Shown: positions 44,166 to 54,025 of the stretch, one piece after another
Position numbering within the stretch: the stretch's first letter is position 1
Layout: each line of letters opens with the position of its first letter
NCBI RefSeq assembly: GCF_000472905.1
Contig: NZ_AXAR01000008.1
Coordinates: forward strand, 1 to 64,000
Length of the DNA stretch: 64,000 nucleotides
DNA from: Alicyclobacillus pomorum DSM 14955
Lineage (GTDB): Bacteria > Bacillota > Bacilli > Alicyclobacillales > Alicyclobacillaceae
Direction of reading: 5' to 3'
Made by a program: the position numbers and the translations under genes
The notes under the pieces: generated by a model
Seen by the model: only the letters and a program-made list of their open reading frames with translations
Database searches by the model: none
What the model was told of the DNA's origin: nothing

Positions 44166-44747
44166 TCACTTCAATCCGTACCGAACCTGGCGATAGACGC
44201 GGTTGAGCCACTTTTCACGACCACGCTCTGAACTCCGTTTGACTCCTGCAAACACGAACCTTCGAACCGGACGTACTCCGCAAAACTTTAGCGTCGCATC
44301 CCGTATCGCAATCCACTCAGCGTTCCGACGAAACACCCTCGCATACCACTGTGGAGAATCCATCGTGTAAAACACCCATGCTGATTTGCCACGTAGTAGT
44401 CCTTTGGGAACTATACCCTCATATGTATACGCAAATCCCTAGGCCAAGACCCGGTCAAAGAAACCTTTCAATATCGCCGGTGTACCACACCACCACAACG
44501 GATAGATGAAGATCAGGTGATCTGCCCACCGTAACAAATCACGGTAGTGTGCGGTTTCTGGGTGATCCTTCAGGTCCCTGCGTCGGAATGTCTCATTGAC
44601 GACCAAGACCGGATTGAAATTGTCCTTATATAAATCCACCACGGTGAATGTGTGACCCGCCTCTTGAAGGCCGCGTTCCACTTGCCGTAAGATGGCGGCA
44701 TTGAAGCTCTGAGGATTGGGATGAGCATACACAACCAACACGTTCAT
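44166..44747 (-). pseudogene. NQO1-like NAD(P)H oxidoreductase with an in-frame amber stop
   Basis: Residues from ATG 44747 (VVYAHPNPQSFNAAIL, the FMN/FAD flavodoxin-like start, and IFIYPLWWCGTPAILKGFFDRV) run into TAG at 44439-44441. The same frame then continues with GFAYTYEGIVPKGLLRGKSA, TMDSPQWYARVFRR and FCGVRPVRRFVFAGV to the stop at 44166, exactly the second half of the family. A single base change from AAG would explain the stop. The N-terminal 102 residues might be made, but a normal enzyme of about 193 residues would need read-through. Confidence 0.85.
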
Positions 44748-45287
44748 AAGTATCCCTCCTGAGTGAATCTGTTAGAACAGTGCGGACCATCCCTCCTTCA
44801 CCTTCATTCGCAATCTATCTTGTATAAGGGACTTTTAACCTTCAAATGAATTCTCCGGCTTTGCGGCGGAACCCCCTCGTAATATTAAGACATTTACAAC
44901 GAAACGGGAATTACCTATGCGAAAATGCAATACAGTTGAAAAAAGGAACCGAACAAGGATTAGAAATATTGCCACCTGTGACGTGGACCGAAACAAATCT
45001 TCTCCAAAAAATTCCTGGTTCGTATGTTTTCATCAGTTAGCACCTTCGTGGCATACCCCCAATCAACTGGTTGCACGATTTTCCATCGACATTTTCTTGT
45101 TGATGACATTAAAGAACAGCATACTTGTGCGCAAAGGTCTTAGCGTCCAGTTCTGTTTGCCACCCCCAGAGTGATACACTTACATGAGCGATTTGCAAAA
45201 TTCCGTTAGTGGTTTAAGTGCGACGATATGTCGATCGAGTTTTGCAAAACGCTGACATGAAACGAAATTGAACAAAGGAGATACAGC
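44748..45287. other. 540-bp intergenic region
   Basis: AT-richer than its surroundings. Several short frames exist but none has both a binding site and coding character. Near 45190-45250 the motif TTTGCAAAA occurs twice, possibly a regulatory site of the LOG-like gene. Confidence 0.4.
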
Positions 45288-45863
45288 ATGATTCGAATCG
45301 GAGTGATTGGCCAATCCGGCGTCGTCGAACCGGAAATCCTCCAATTGGCGGAAGATGTCGGCAAGGAAATTGCGTCGAGAGGTGCAGTGCTGTTGACAGG
45401 TGGCACCAATGGGGTTATGGAGGCTGCATCCAGAGGAGCCAAACAGGCAGGTGGATTGGTCATTGGCATTTTACCAGGAGACGATGCGAGCGTCGCCAAT
45501 GAGTACGTGGATATTCCTATCACCACCGGGTTTGGTTTTGATTACCGCAGCATGGTGCTCATTCATTCATCCGACGCAATCATTATGATCAGCGGTGGAA
45601 TCGGTACGTTGGTGGAACTCTCCGCAGCGTACATGCGGCGAATGCCGGTGGTTGTGATGGAGTCGTCCGGAGGATGGGCAAGCAGGGCAAAAGAGATTGC
45701 ATACGATGGCCTGTACTTGGACCACCGCCGAGAGAGCTACGACGGAAAACTCGACTTCGCCACCACGCCCAGCGAAGCACTTGATTTTGTCATGGAAAAA
45801 GTACAGGTACGTAAACAGAACCCAGGAACTGAACGAAAAACCAAAATCGACGGACAGCAGTAA
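45288..45863 (+). CDS. LOG-like nucleotide-binding protein (TIGR00725 type)
   Basis: A 191-residue Rossmann-like protein with LLTGGTNGVMEAASRGAKQ, GILPGDD and the ISGGIGTLVEL loop, the pattern of the TIGR00725/lysine-decarboxylase-like (LOG) group. Related proteins release nucleobases from nucleotide monophosphates or bind Moco; the function here is open. ATG 45288 follows AAAGGAG. Single-gene unit. Confidence 0.88.
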   Translation: MIRIGVIGQSGVVEPEILQLAEDVGKEIASRGAVLLTGGTNGVMEAASRGAKQAGGLVIGILPGDDASVANEYVDIPITTGFGFDYRSMVLIHSSDAIIMISGGIGTLVELSAAYMRRMPVVVMESSGGWASRAKEIAYDGLYLDHRRESYDGKLDFATTPSEALDFVMEKVQVRKQNPGTERKTKIDGQQ

Positions 45864-45963
45864 GTGTAAGGACTGGCGTGCCGAGGACGGAGAAATCGGA
45901 GGGGAACTTGGGGCTGTCCCATCGCCACATGCGCTGGAGGGGCAACCCCGCCCCGCTAGAAAT

Positions 45964-46692
45964 TCAGTCTTTTTTCGTTGGGATTTCACACCTTCCGTCC
46001 GCGCACATGGATGTGTCCGTCGCATTCCCGCTTGGTTCATGTACCATAGTGAGCGGTGTTTCTTCATCCCAAGCTTTCTGTAGCGCTTCGACGAACACTT
46101 CAACCGGCTGGGCGCCGGAAACAGCGTATTTCCGGTTGATGACGAAGAACGGCACACCGCGAATACCCAGTCTTTGTCCTTCTTGCTCGTCCATCCGTGC
46201 AGAACCTGCATACGCATCACTGGCCAACATGTTGGCAGCCGCTTCTTTGGAGAGACCGATGTCCGCCGCCAGTTGCGATAACGTCTCACGGTCACCAATG
46301 TGTTTGGACTCCGTAAAGTACGCATGAAACAACCGTTCCGCCATGTCGTTCATTTTTCCGTGCTCTGCGGCAAAATGCGTCAAGCGATGGGCATCAAACG
46401 AGTTTGTCGGAATCATCGTGTCGAAGTGATAGGTGAGTCCCACCGCTTGAGCACGCTTCGCGACTTCATCGTTCATCGCTTTCGCCCGTTCAATGCTCAT
46501 GCCATACTTCTCTGCGAGCAATTGGTGCATGTTCTTGCCAGGGTTCAGTTCGGCGTGGGGATCGAGTTCAAAGCTGCGATAGACAATGTCAACCTCATCA
46601 CGAAACGGCAATTGGCTCAGTGCCTGCTCCAAATGCCGCTTTCCGATGTAACAGAATGGGCAAACGAAATCAGACCAGATTTCGATTTTCAT
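45964..46692 (-). CDS. DsbA-family (FrnE-like) oxidoreductase
   Basis: A 242-residue thioredoxin-fold protein without signal peptide. The CPFC active site (Cys11, Cys14) opens the first helix, and the cis-Pro loop GVPFFVINRKYAVSGAQP is present. It belongs to the cytosolic FrnE/2-hydroxychromene-2-carboxylate isomerase-like group, proposed to act on disulfides. ATG 46692 follows AAGGAGG. About 100 bases downstream of the SDR gene on the same strand. Confidence 0.9.
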   Translation of the reverse strand: MKIEIWSDFVCPFCYIGKRHLEQALSQLPFRDEVDIVYRSFELDPHAELNPGKNMHQLLAEKYGMSIERAKAMNDEVAKRAQAVGLTYHFDTMIPTNSFDAHRLTHFAAEHGKMNDMAERLFHAYFTESKHIGDRETLSQLAADIGLSKEAAANMLASDAYAGSARMDEQEGQRLGIRGVPFFVINRKYAVSGAQPVEVFVEALQKAWDEETPLTMVHEPSGNATDTSMCADGRCEIPTKKD

Positions 46693-46793
46693 ATTCCAGC
46701 CTCCTTGGGATGCCTTCCAGCGTAAATTCAGACCAAGATGAATGTCCTCGGCAAGGATGTCCATGTTCCATCTCGTGAGGCCGCAGCCATCCA

Positions 46794-47561
46794 TCAGTCC
46801 AGAAAGTCAGGATTGTTGCGTAAAAACCCTTCCCACATGTGCTTCGTTGCTTGATCAATCTCGTCCCGCGACGCACGCCCTCGCTTCTCCGTGCCGCCAT
46901 AACCGATTTCCAGATGACCGGCTTCAAAACCTTTGAACACGGCGTCCGCAAACTCGTCCACAGGTACACCAAACGTGTGCAGACCGGGGCCCCCCAAATC
47001 CGTATTCACCGCTGGCGGCAGAACTTCTACAACCTCCACGTTGGTCTCCGATAGTTGGAGACGCAATGTCATGGTGAATGAGTGTAGGGCAGCTTTCGTC
47101 GCACTGTAAATCGGGGCCCACGTCGCTGGCGTGATGGCCAATCCAGAAGACACATTGATAATCGTGGCATTTTTCTTCCGCACCAAATGAGGCACAAACA
47201 GCATGGTCAAGTGGATTGGGCCTTCCAGATTGGTGGCGATTTCTTGATGATAGCAACTCCAGTCATGGTCCGGCTTTCGCAGGTTCACCCTCTGCTGAAT
47301 CCCTGCATTGTTCACCAGAACATTGAACTCTGGATACTCACGGGTGACCCATGTCAGCAACGATTTTCGATCCGCCTCCTCCGCGACGTCGCACACACGA
47401 GTATGTAACTGGGGAAACCTCTGCTTTGCTTCGTTCAACTTCTCCGGGCGACGTCCGCACACGATGACTTCGTTTCCGGCGTTGAGAAAACGTTCTGCGA
47501 GTGCCAAGCCAATGCCGGAAGCACCACCTGTAATCAAGACCGTGTTCCCCGTGATGTTCAT
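46794..47561 (-). CDS. Short-chain dehydrogenase (DltE-like)
   Basis: A 255-residue Rossmann enzyme with TGGASGIGLALAE, NNAGIQ, the INVSSG serine and catalytic YSATK. The full pattern, including the Arg-rich LRLQLSETNVEV and NTDLGG regions, is close to Bacillus DltE. Substrate unknown. It is divergent from bioB and upstream of the DsbA-like gene. Confidence 0.9.
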   Translation of the reverse strand: MNITGNTVLITGGASGIGLALAERFLNAGNEVIVCGRRPEKLNEAKQRFPQLHTRVCDVAEEADRKSLLTWVTREYPEFNVLVNNAGIQQRVNLRKPDHDWSCYHQEIATNLEGPIHLTMLFVPHLVRKKNATIINVSSGLAITPATWAPIYSATKAALHSFTMTLRLQLSETNVEVVEVLPPAVNTDLGGPGLHTFGVPVDEFADAVFKGFEAGHLEIGYGGTEKRGRASRDEIDQATKHMWEGFLRNNPDFLD

Positions 47562-47703
47562 CCAAGAGCCCCCTCGTCAAAACTGGTATCCTCTTGTAGA
47601 TTATCCTTCAAATGATGGAAAGTTGAAACCTGTAGGACACCGTGGCAACCGCGACTCTATTGATCAAATCTTCAAAATTCACTCTTTACAAGGTATTGCG
47701 CTA

Positions 47704-47735
47704 TTGTTAACCTTGATTTTGCACGAGGTTAACAA
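47704..47735 (+). promoter_or_regulatory. BirA (biotin repressor) operator
   Basis: TTGTTAACC (47704-47712), a 14-base spacer and GGTTAACAA (47727-47735) form the perfect inverted repeat recognised by Bacillus-type BirA. It lies 22 bases before the bioB start, so biotin should repress bioB. Confidence 0.9.
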
Positions 47736-47757
47736 TAGGCACGAGGAGGACGTGTGC

Positions 47758-48756
47758 ATGTCCGTAGTGACGACAAAAAGAAACTGGGAGCACCTGGCGC
47801 ATGAGGTCATCCGCGGATACGAAGTGTCCCGAGAAGATGCCCTTCAAATCTTGCGGGAGTCAGACGACAGGCTACTGGATTTGTTGAGCGCTGCATTCGT
47901 GATCCGGCGCAAGTACTTTGGTAAAAAGGTCAAGTTAAACATGATTCTCAACGCAAAATCCGGGCTGTGCCCTGAAGATTGCTTCTATTGTTCACAGTCC
48001 ATCATTTCGGAGGCGCCCGTTGAGAAGTACCCGCTTCTCTCGAAAGAAACCATATTAGCAGGTGCAGAGGAAGCGCGGCGGCGCAAGGCTGGTACATACT
48101 GCATTGTCATGTCCGGAAGAAGGCCTTCCAATCGCGAGATTGACCAGGTGGTCGAAGCCGTTCGAGAAATTCGGGCAAATACTGACTTGAAAATCTGCTG
48201 CTGTCTCGGATTCCTGAGCCCTGAACATGCGGAGAAACTGGCCGATGCAGGCGTACAACGGTACAACCACAACCTGAACACGAGCCAGAAGAATTACGAG
48301 AATATTTGTACGACGCACACGTACGAAGATAGGGTGGAAACCATACAGCAGGTCAAACAAGCAGGTATGTCACCATGTTCAGGTGCGATTTTCGGCATGG
48401 GGGAAACGGACGAAGAGCGAGTCGACATCGCCTTCTCCTTGAAGGCGCTCGATGCGGACTCCATTCCGTGCAATTTTCTCAATCCCATCGACGGAACTCC
48501 ACTTGCTGGTCGACGTGAGCTGACACCGACTGCGTGTTTGAAAATCCTTGCCATGATGCGTTTTGTGAATCCTACAAAAGAGATACGTATTTCAGGCGGT
48601 CGAGAGGTCAACCTACGTCATTTACAGCCTCTGGGTTTGTATGCAGCGAACTCCATCTTTGTGGGAGACTACTTGACAACGGAAGGACAGTTGCCAGATG
48701 CAGATTGGCAGATGATTGAGGACCTTGGATTTGAAATCGAGGAGTGCGCATTGTAA
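47758..48756 (+). CDS. bioB: Biotin synthase
   Basis: A 332-residue radical SAM enzyme. The CxxxCxxC motif is in GLCPEDCFYCSQS, and the family motifs YNHNLNTSQKNYENI and FLNPIDGTPL are present. It inserts sulfur into dethiobiotin. ATG 47758 is the right start because the BirA operator and GAGGA lie just upstream; longer readings would translate the operator. No other bio genes are near, so it is a lone biotin gene under BirA control. Confidence 0.96.
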   Translation: MSVVTTKRNWEHLAHEVIRGYEVSREDALQILRESDDRLLDLLSAAFVIRRKYFGKKVKLNMILNAKSGLCPEDCFYCSQSIISEAPVEKYPLLSKETILAGAEEARRRKAGTYCIVMSGRRPSNREIDQVVEAVREIRANTDLKICCCLGFLSPEHAEKLADAGVQRYNHNLNTSQKNYENICTTHTYEDRVETIQQVKQAGMSPCSGAIFGMGETDEERVDIAFSLKALDADSIPCNFLNPIDGTPLAGRRELTPTACLKILAMMRFVNPTKEIRISGGREVNLRHLQPLGLYAANSIFVGDYLTTEGQLPDADWQMIEDLGFEIEECAL

Positions 48757-48805
48757 GCACGTCCCCACCTGCTGAGAGAGGGCGAGCAGAACGCGGAAAT
48801 CTGAA

Positions 48806-48858
48806 CGACGTTGGGGTGCACGATGAGGGGGTCCCCCTTACCGTGCACCCCAAACGTC
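48806..48858. terminator. Terminator between bioB and the sugar porter
   Basis: ACG plus TTGGGGTGCACG pairs with CGTGCACCCCAA plus CGT around a loop that itself contains GGGGGTCCCCC. Symmetrical and placed between two converging genes. Confidence 0.65.
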
Positions 48859-48885
48859 ATCAACCCATTCAAGTCAATTCGGAAG

Positions 48886-50262
48886 CTACCGCTTGAAGGC
48901 TCCCCACATGCGCTCAATATCTTCCAAAGACCTTCCCTTCGTTTCGGGAACAACGCTCAGAGTGAAGAGGAAGGCGATGATGGACATGATGGCGAACATC
49001 CAAAACGTAATGGCAGACCCAACCCCACTTAACAGTACAGGGAACGTTTGTGATACCACATAATCAGCTGCCCACAGGGCCACCGATGCAATGGCTGTCG
49101 CTCGACCGCGAATCCGCGTTGGGAAAATTTCCGCGATAATCAACCACACAATCGGGCCGAACGATACGGCAAACGCAGCCACAAAGAGCAAAACAAATAC
49201 CAATACCAGCGGTCCCGCGGTGTTCCCCGTATGAAATGCGTAACCTACCACCAGCAAGCTGATGGCCATCAGAGCGGACCCAATCAACAACAACACCTTC
49301 CGCCCAACTCTGTCAATCAACCACAGTGAGACCAGCGTAAAGATGAGGTTGACCGCGCCGACGATGATGGTTTGAGTCAAGGACGCGTCTGTTCCTGCTC
49401 CCGTCTTCTTAAAAATCTCCGGTGCGTAATACATGATGGCGTTGATACCAGTCACCTGTTGTAGGATGGCCAATACAACCCCCACCAATAGGGCAATCCG
49501 GAACCCGCCTTGAAACAACTGCCCCATGGAGCCTGTTTCATTTTTGAGAGACTCCCGGATGTCCTCTATTTCCAATTGTGCCTGTTGAAGACCGTTAATG
49601 CGTTCCAAAATTCGAATGGCGGTGTCTCCTCTCCCCTGCTTTTCCAGCCACCTTGGACTTTCAGGAACAAGCAAGAGCAGGAGCATAAATACCAATCCTG
49701 GAGCAATGCCAAGACCAAACATCCACCGCCAACCCGTGGAGATGTCCCATGCCGGGCCCCCGGCATTGGCTACCGTTCTGTTCACGAAGTAAATGGCGGA
49801 GATACCGATGACGATGGCTAACTGATTTAACGAAACCAAACGACCGCGATACCGCGCTGGGGCAATCTCTGCGATGTATAGCGGGACAAGCGTGGACGAG
49901 ACGCCAATCCCAATGCCGCCAACCACCCTCGCCACCACAAACTGTGAAATGGTGGTCGGAATGGCGGATCCTATGGAACCAACCGAAAACAAGATAGCAG
50001 CGAGAACCAACATTCGCTTGCGCCCAAACCGGTCGCTCAGCGCCCCTGCAAAGCCTGCGCCGATAATCGCGCCAATCATGAGACAGGATACCGCCCAGCC
50101 CGTCATGACTGAATCCAAATTGAATTTCTGCTGCATAAACCCGATGGCACCGGATATGACGGCAGTGTCATAACCAAACAAAAGGCCACCGATGGCAGCG
50201 ACAATCGAGACTAGGGTGACAAATCCGAGGTTCGTTCTACTTGCCTGAATTGAAGTATTCAC
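48886..50262 (-). CDS. MFS sugar porter
   Basis: A 458-residue, 12-helix transporter of the sugar porter family: GGLLFGYDTAVISGA, DRFGRKRML, VPESPRWLEKQGR, QQVTGINAIMYYAPEIF, and VPETKGRSLEDIE at the end are all diagnostic. It imports a hexose, pentose or polyol with protons; specificity is not evident. The nearest regulator is not in the same unit. Confidence 0.93.
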   Translation of the reverse strand: MNTSIQASRTNLGFVTLVSIVAAIGGLLFGYDTAVISGAIGFMQQKFNLDSVMTGWAVSCLMIGAIIGAGFAGALSDRFGRKRMLVLAAILFSVGSIGSAIPTTISQFVVARVVGGIGIGVSSTLVPLYIAEIAPARYRGRLVSLNQLAIVIGISAIYFVNRTVANAGGPAWDISTGWRWMFGLGIAPGLVFMLLLLLVPESPRWLEKQGRGDTAIRILERINGLQQAQLEIEDIRESLKNETGSMGQLFQGGFRIALLVGVVLAILQQVTGINAIMYYAPEIFKKTGAGTDASLTQTIIVGAVNLIFTLVSLWLIDRVGRKVLLLIGSALMAISLLVVGYAFHTGNTAGPLVLVFVLLFVAAFAVSFGPIVWLIIAEIFPTRIRGRATAIASVALWAADYVVSQTFPVLLSGVGSAITFWMFAIMSIIAFLFTLSVVPETKGRSLEDIERMWGAFKR

Positions 50263-50591
50263 CGCTTCCTCTCCTCATCATCTCAACTCTCAGTGGAACT
50301 GTCGTACCACTTCATAGGGGTATGTGCAAAGCCGGCGAGCCGCCGTGCACCACCCATGCGCAAACATGAAAGCACTCTCATAGCGCAACGTCCATCATTA
50401 TACACCGGAATCTATGTATTCCCAAAATTGTATTCCGAAAATTGGCCCACATATTGCTGTCAAGCTGCCCAGTTCAAAACAGATCATCCGGGCCATAGGT
50501 GTTTCATTGTCACGATGTATGCATCCCATTTTATCCGGTGAGAACGTCATCTTTCAGGCGTCCTCTTGCGTTTGACATATATACCATACGG

Positions 50592-50840
50592 GTGCTGCGG
50601 CGGTTGAAACGCATAGAGGGCCAAGTTCGTGGCATTCAAAAAATGATCCAAGAAGATAGATATTGCGTCGACATCCTGGTGCAGGTGGCCGCCATCAAGA
50701 GCGCAGTTCACCAGGTTGGCCTGTCCATCCTCGAGTCCCACACCAGAGGCTGTGTGGCGGATGCATTGGCGAACCATGCCAATGGTGAGCAGAAGATTGA
50801 CGAGCTGATGGATGTCATCCGCAAGTTCACGAAATCATGA
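50592..50840 (+). CDS. csoR: Copper-sensing repressor CsoR
   Basis: The domain (about 82 residues from GTG 50592) has the Cu(I) ligands Cys25, His50 and Cys54 with exactly the spacing of known CsoR proteins (DRYCVDIL, ESHTRGC). It represses copper export genes until Cu(I) binds. The start is doubtful: no binding site precedes 50592, and the frame stays open to GTG 50499. A segment ATACCATACGGGT just before 50595 recalls CsoR operators but would lie inside the gene. Confidence 0.88.
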   Translation: MLRRLKRIEGQVRGIQKMIQEDRYCVDILVQVAAIKSAVHQVGLSILESHTRGCVADALANHANGEQKIDELMDVIRKFTKS

Positions 50841-50864
50841 CGCAGTATCCAAGGAGGTGTCGGC

Positions 50865-52904
50865 ATGCCTGACGTCAAGACTGGGGATAGCGTCCCCACG
50901 AGAAGTGTCGAGCTCAATATTGAAGGCATGACCTGTGCCGCCTGTGCAGCCCGCATTGAGAAAGTCGTTGGGCGGTTAAATGCCGTGAAGTCTGTGAACG
51001 TGAACCTCGCCTCAGAGAAAGCGCACATCACCTTTGTACCTGGCGATGTTCAGGAGTCGGATCTCATCCGCACCATTGAAAAAGCCGGCTATGGTGCGAA
51101 GTTGGCATCCCAAACGGCTGTAGAGGAGGAAAAACAACGCAAACAACGTGAGTACAAACGAGAGGTTATCAAGTTTTGGGCGTCCGTTGCGCTGACGGCC
51201 CCCCTGGTCATCCAGATGCTCTACATGCTGTTTGGCGGTATGGCCTTCATACCAAACTGGGTCAGTTGGTTCCTGGCGACCCCCGTTCAATTCTACATTG
51301 GGTGGCGCTTCTACAAAGGGGCTTACCACGCCCTGCGGGGCGGCACTGCAAACATGGATGTATTGGTCACTCTAGGCACTTCTATGGCGTACGCATACAG
51401 CGCCATTCTGACCGCGCAAGGCAAGCCGGACGTTTACTTTGATAGTTCGGCGACCGTTGTGACACTGATTTTCATGGGCAAGCTGCTTGAAGCCAAGGCC
51501 AAAGCCAAATCAAGTTCTGCTATCGAAGCACTTGCGAAACTCGGTGCCAAAGCGGCACATGTGCTCCGTGACGGCAAAGAAATAGATGTTCCTGTGGAAC
51601 AACTGCGTGTTGGCGACGTGGTCCGGGTTCGACCGGGGGAAAAAGTCCCCAGCGATGGCGTTGTCAAAGAAGGTAGCACGACGATTGATGAGTCCTTCCT
51701 GACAGGCGAGCCATCGCCCGTTTCAAAAAGCCCTGGAGACCCAGTAGTAGGTGCTTCTGTAAATCAGACCCGTACATTCACCATGGAAATCACCAAGGTT
51801 GGTGCAGACACGGCGCTGGCTCAGGTTATTCGATGGGTGGACCAAGCGCAAGGTTCAAAGGCCCCCGTTCAACGTCTGGCAGACAGAATCTCAGGTATCT
51901 TTGTTCCCATTGTACTTGTGGCTGCTCTCGTGACTTTGCTGCTCTGGGGCGTATTCAATGGCTGGTCACACGGCCTCATGGCGGCCGTGGCCGTCCTTGT
52001 CATCGCCTGTCCTTGTTCTCTCGGACTCGCAACGCCGACTGCAATCATGGTCGGAACAGGACTGGGTGCTGAGTCAGGCATATTAGTGAAAGGTGGCGAG
52101 CACCTTGAGCTGGCTCATCAAGTGAATGCTGTGGTTTTTGACAAGACTGGAACCCTCACATCCGGAAAACCGCAAGTGACCGATATTTGGACCGAAACAG
52201 GCGTCACGGAACAACACCTCATGGCAGTCGCGGCTGCCCTTGAATCGCAAAGTGATCATCCGCTCGGAATGGCCGTTGTCAATGACGCCAAAGGACAAGG
52301 CATCCCCATTCCATCCGCCACGGACGTCGAAGCGGTACCAGGCAAGGGGATTGTCGGATGGGTGAACGGCACGAAAGTGCAAATTGGCAATCGCCGTTGG
52401 TTGACGGAGTCTGGTATCCCTTCGTGCCGGACGACGTATTGACGGACTTCGAGGATGCAGGAAAGACAGCGGTGATGGTTGCCGCAGATAACCGGGTGCT
52501 TGGCGTCATTGCCATCGCTGACACGATGAAGGCTGGTTCGAAAGATGCGGATGGTCGGTGCCGGGATCAACGATGCGCCTGCCTTGGCGGCAGCAGATAT
52601 CGGGATGGCCATGGGGACGGGGGCTGATGTCGCGCTGGAAGCGGCGGACATCGCGCTCATGCACAGTGATCCCAGGGGCGTTGTAGATGCCATTCGGTTG
52701 TCGAAGTCCACCATGCGAAAGATTCGTCAAAACCTGTTTTGGGCCTTCTTCTACAATGTACTCGGTATCCCATTGGCCGCGTTCGGGATTTTGAGCCCGA
52801 TTATCGCAGGTGCGGCGATGGCGCTCAGTTCAGTGAGCGTCGTATCCAACAGCTTGCTCCTCCGTCGTCTGAAACTCGGAAGGGAAGTGCATGCTGAGCC
52901 ATAG
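50865..52904 (+). pseudogene. copA: Copper-exporting P-type ATPase, broken by a frameshift and a deletion
   Basis: The 5' part is intact from ATG 50865 (AAGGAGGTG upstream): heavy-metal domain [16 protein letters not shown] phosphatase loop, [11 protein letters not shown], phosphorylation motif [12 protein letters not shown]. At about 52420 one base is missing in CCCTTCG, shifting the frame to a stop at 52442. The homology continues in the second frame to GSKDA (about 52550), then jumps directly to [15 protein letters not shown] in the first frame, so about 60 residues including the TGDN motif are deleted. The invariant GDGIND is GAGIND. Two independent lesions and a motif mutation argue for real decay. 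Confidence 0.9.
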
Positions 52905-52962
52905 TCGCAAGCTGAACCACTCTATTTTGCAAATCACTCAAGACAAGAGGAGATGGACGTAC

Positions 52963-53169
52963 ATGGCAACAGCAACCATTACGGTGAAAGGCATGACTTG
53001 TAGCGGATGCGTCAATTCCGTAACCAAGGCTCTCAAAAGTGTAGACGGGGTACAAGAAGCCAACGTCGATTTGCAGGGTCAAAAGGCAACGGTGACGTTC
53101 AATGATACAGTGACGAGCGTTCAAGCTCTGAAACAAGCTGTGGAAGACGCAGGATATGACGTAGAGTAA
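52963..53169 (+). CDS. copZ: Copper chaperone CopZ
   Basis: A 68-residue heavy-metal-associated domain with the metal loop GMTCSGC near the N-terminus. It carries Cu(I) in the cytosol to CopA and CsoR. ATG 52963 follows GAGGAG. It is intact although copA just upstream is broken. Confidence 0.92.
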   Translation: MATATITVKGMTCSGCVNSVTKALKSVDGVQEANVDLQGQKATVTFNDTVTSVQALKQAVEDAGYDVE

Positions 53170-53235
53170 TGGGATGAATGCAGGACGGCGGTAGGGATGG
53201 TCCCCGCCGCCCCTGGGGTCAAGCCCGTGCAACGT

Positions 53236-53922
53236 CTAAGCAATATTGATTGCGCGCGCAGCAAGGACCGCGACAATCACGAGGGAGATGGAAGCCTGTG
53301 CCATCATGAGTACTTTTGCCCTCTTCGACATGACCATGGTATCGGTTGGACTAAAGGCTGTGCTCGTATTAAATGCCAAGAATACATAGTCAATAAATGT
53401 AGGTTTCCAATCTTTCCAGCATTCTAAGTTCGAGGTCATCTGTGGGAATAACAAATCCGGCGCATCCGGTGTATTGGCATGTCTGCGAATGGGCCCCCCT
53501 TGATCCACTTCCCAATACCACACGGCAAATACCATAATATTTGCCGACCAAAGAAGTACGGCATCTCGGAAGAGACTCGCAGCAGTTTCCGTATGTTTAA
53601 ACAGCGCGTACACAAGAAATACAACACTGCTGACCAACCCCAGTGTGAGCACGGAAGTAATCGTGATGGCCAGCCGTCGTGTCCAGCGGTGGTGGCCAAC
53701 AAACACTGATGCTAACAGTGGTACGAGCAAGACACTGACAATCGCGAGCACAAACCAACTTGGACCCACCGTTAGATTTTCCGATAGCACACTGAAGAGA
53801 ATTCCAATCACGAGAACGGCAATCAAGAAAGACCATCTCGGAACCTTACCTGCATACTTTCCGATATCCTCAATTTCCGTCTCGATGGTTTCTATCACGC
53901 GGTTCTTATCTCGCTTTTTCAA
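53236..53922 (-). CDS. Conserved multi-pass membrane protein of unknown function
   Basis: A 228-residue protein with about five to six helices. Recognisable features are VWYWEVDQGGP, DLLFPQM and, near the end, FIDYVFLAFNTSTAFSPTDTM followed by SKRAKVLMMAQASISL. This loop-helix resembles the pore region of ion-channel-like proteins, but the function of the family is not known to me. TTG 53922 is chosen because GGAGG lies 10 bases upstream. Confidence 0.75.
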   Translation of the reverse strand: MKKRDKNRVIETIETEIEDIGKYAGKVPRWSFLIAVLVIGILFSVLSENLTVGPSWFVLAIVSVLLVPLLASVFVGHHRWTRRLAITITSVLTLGLVSSVVFLVYALFKHTETAASLFRDAVLLWSANIMVFAVWYWEVDQGGPIRRHANTPDAPDLLFPQMTSNLECWKDWKPTFIDYVFLAFNTSTAFSPTDTMVMSKRAKVLMMAQASISLVIVAVLAARAINIA

Positions 53923-54025
53923 CCGAATCTTTCCTCCACGCAGCATTCAGTGGTTCAGGAACACTGCACAGGGGCTCTCGTAATGCAGCGTCTATCGTTC
54001 ATAAACCGTGTCGAGAATCCATGGC

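Noticed and set aside
50572-50600. Promoter (TTGACA) and CsoR operator at the csoR start
   Set aside because: No -10 box at the right distance, and the site would overlap the codons needed for the conserved N-terminal helix of CsoR.
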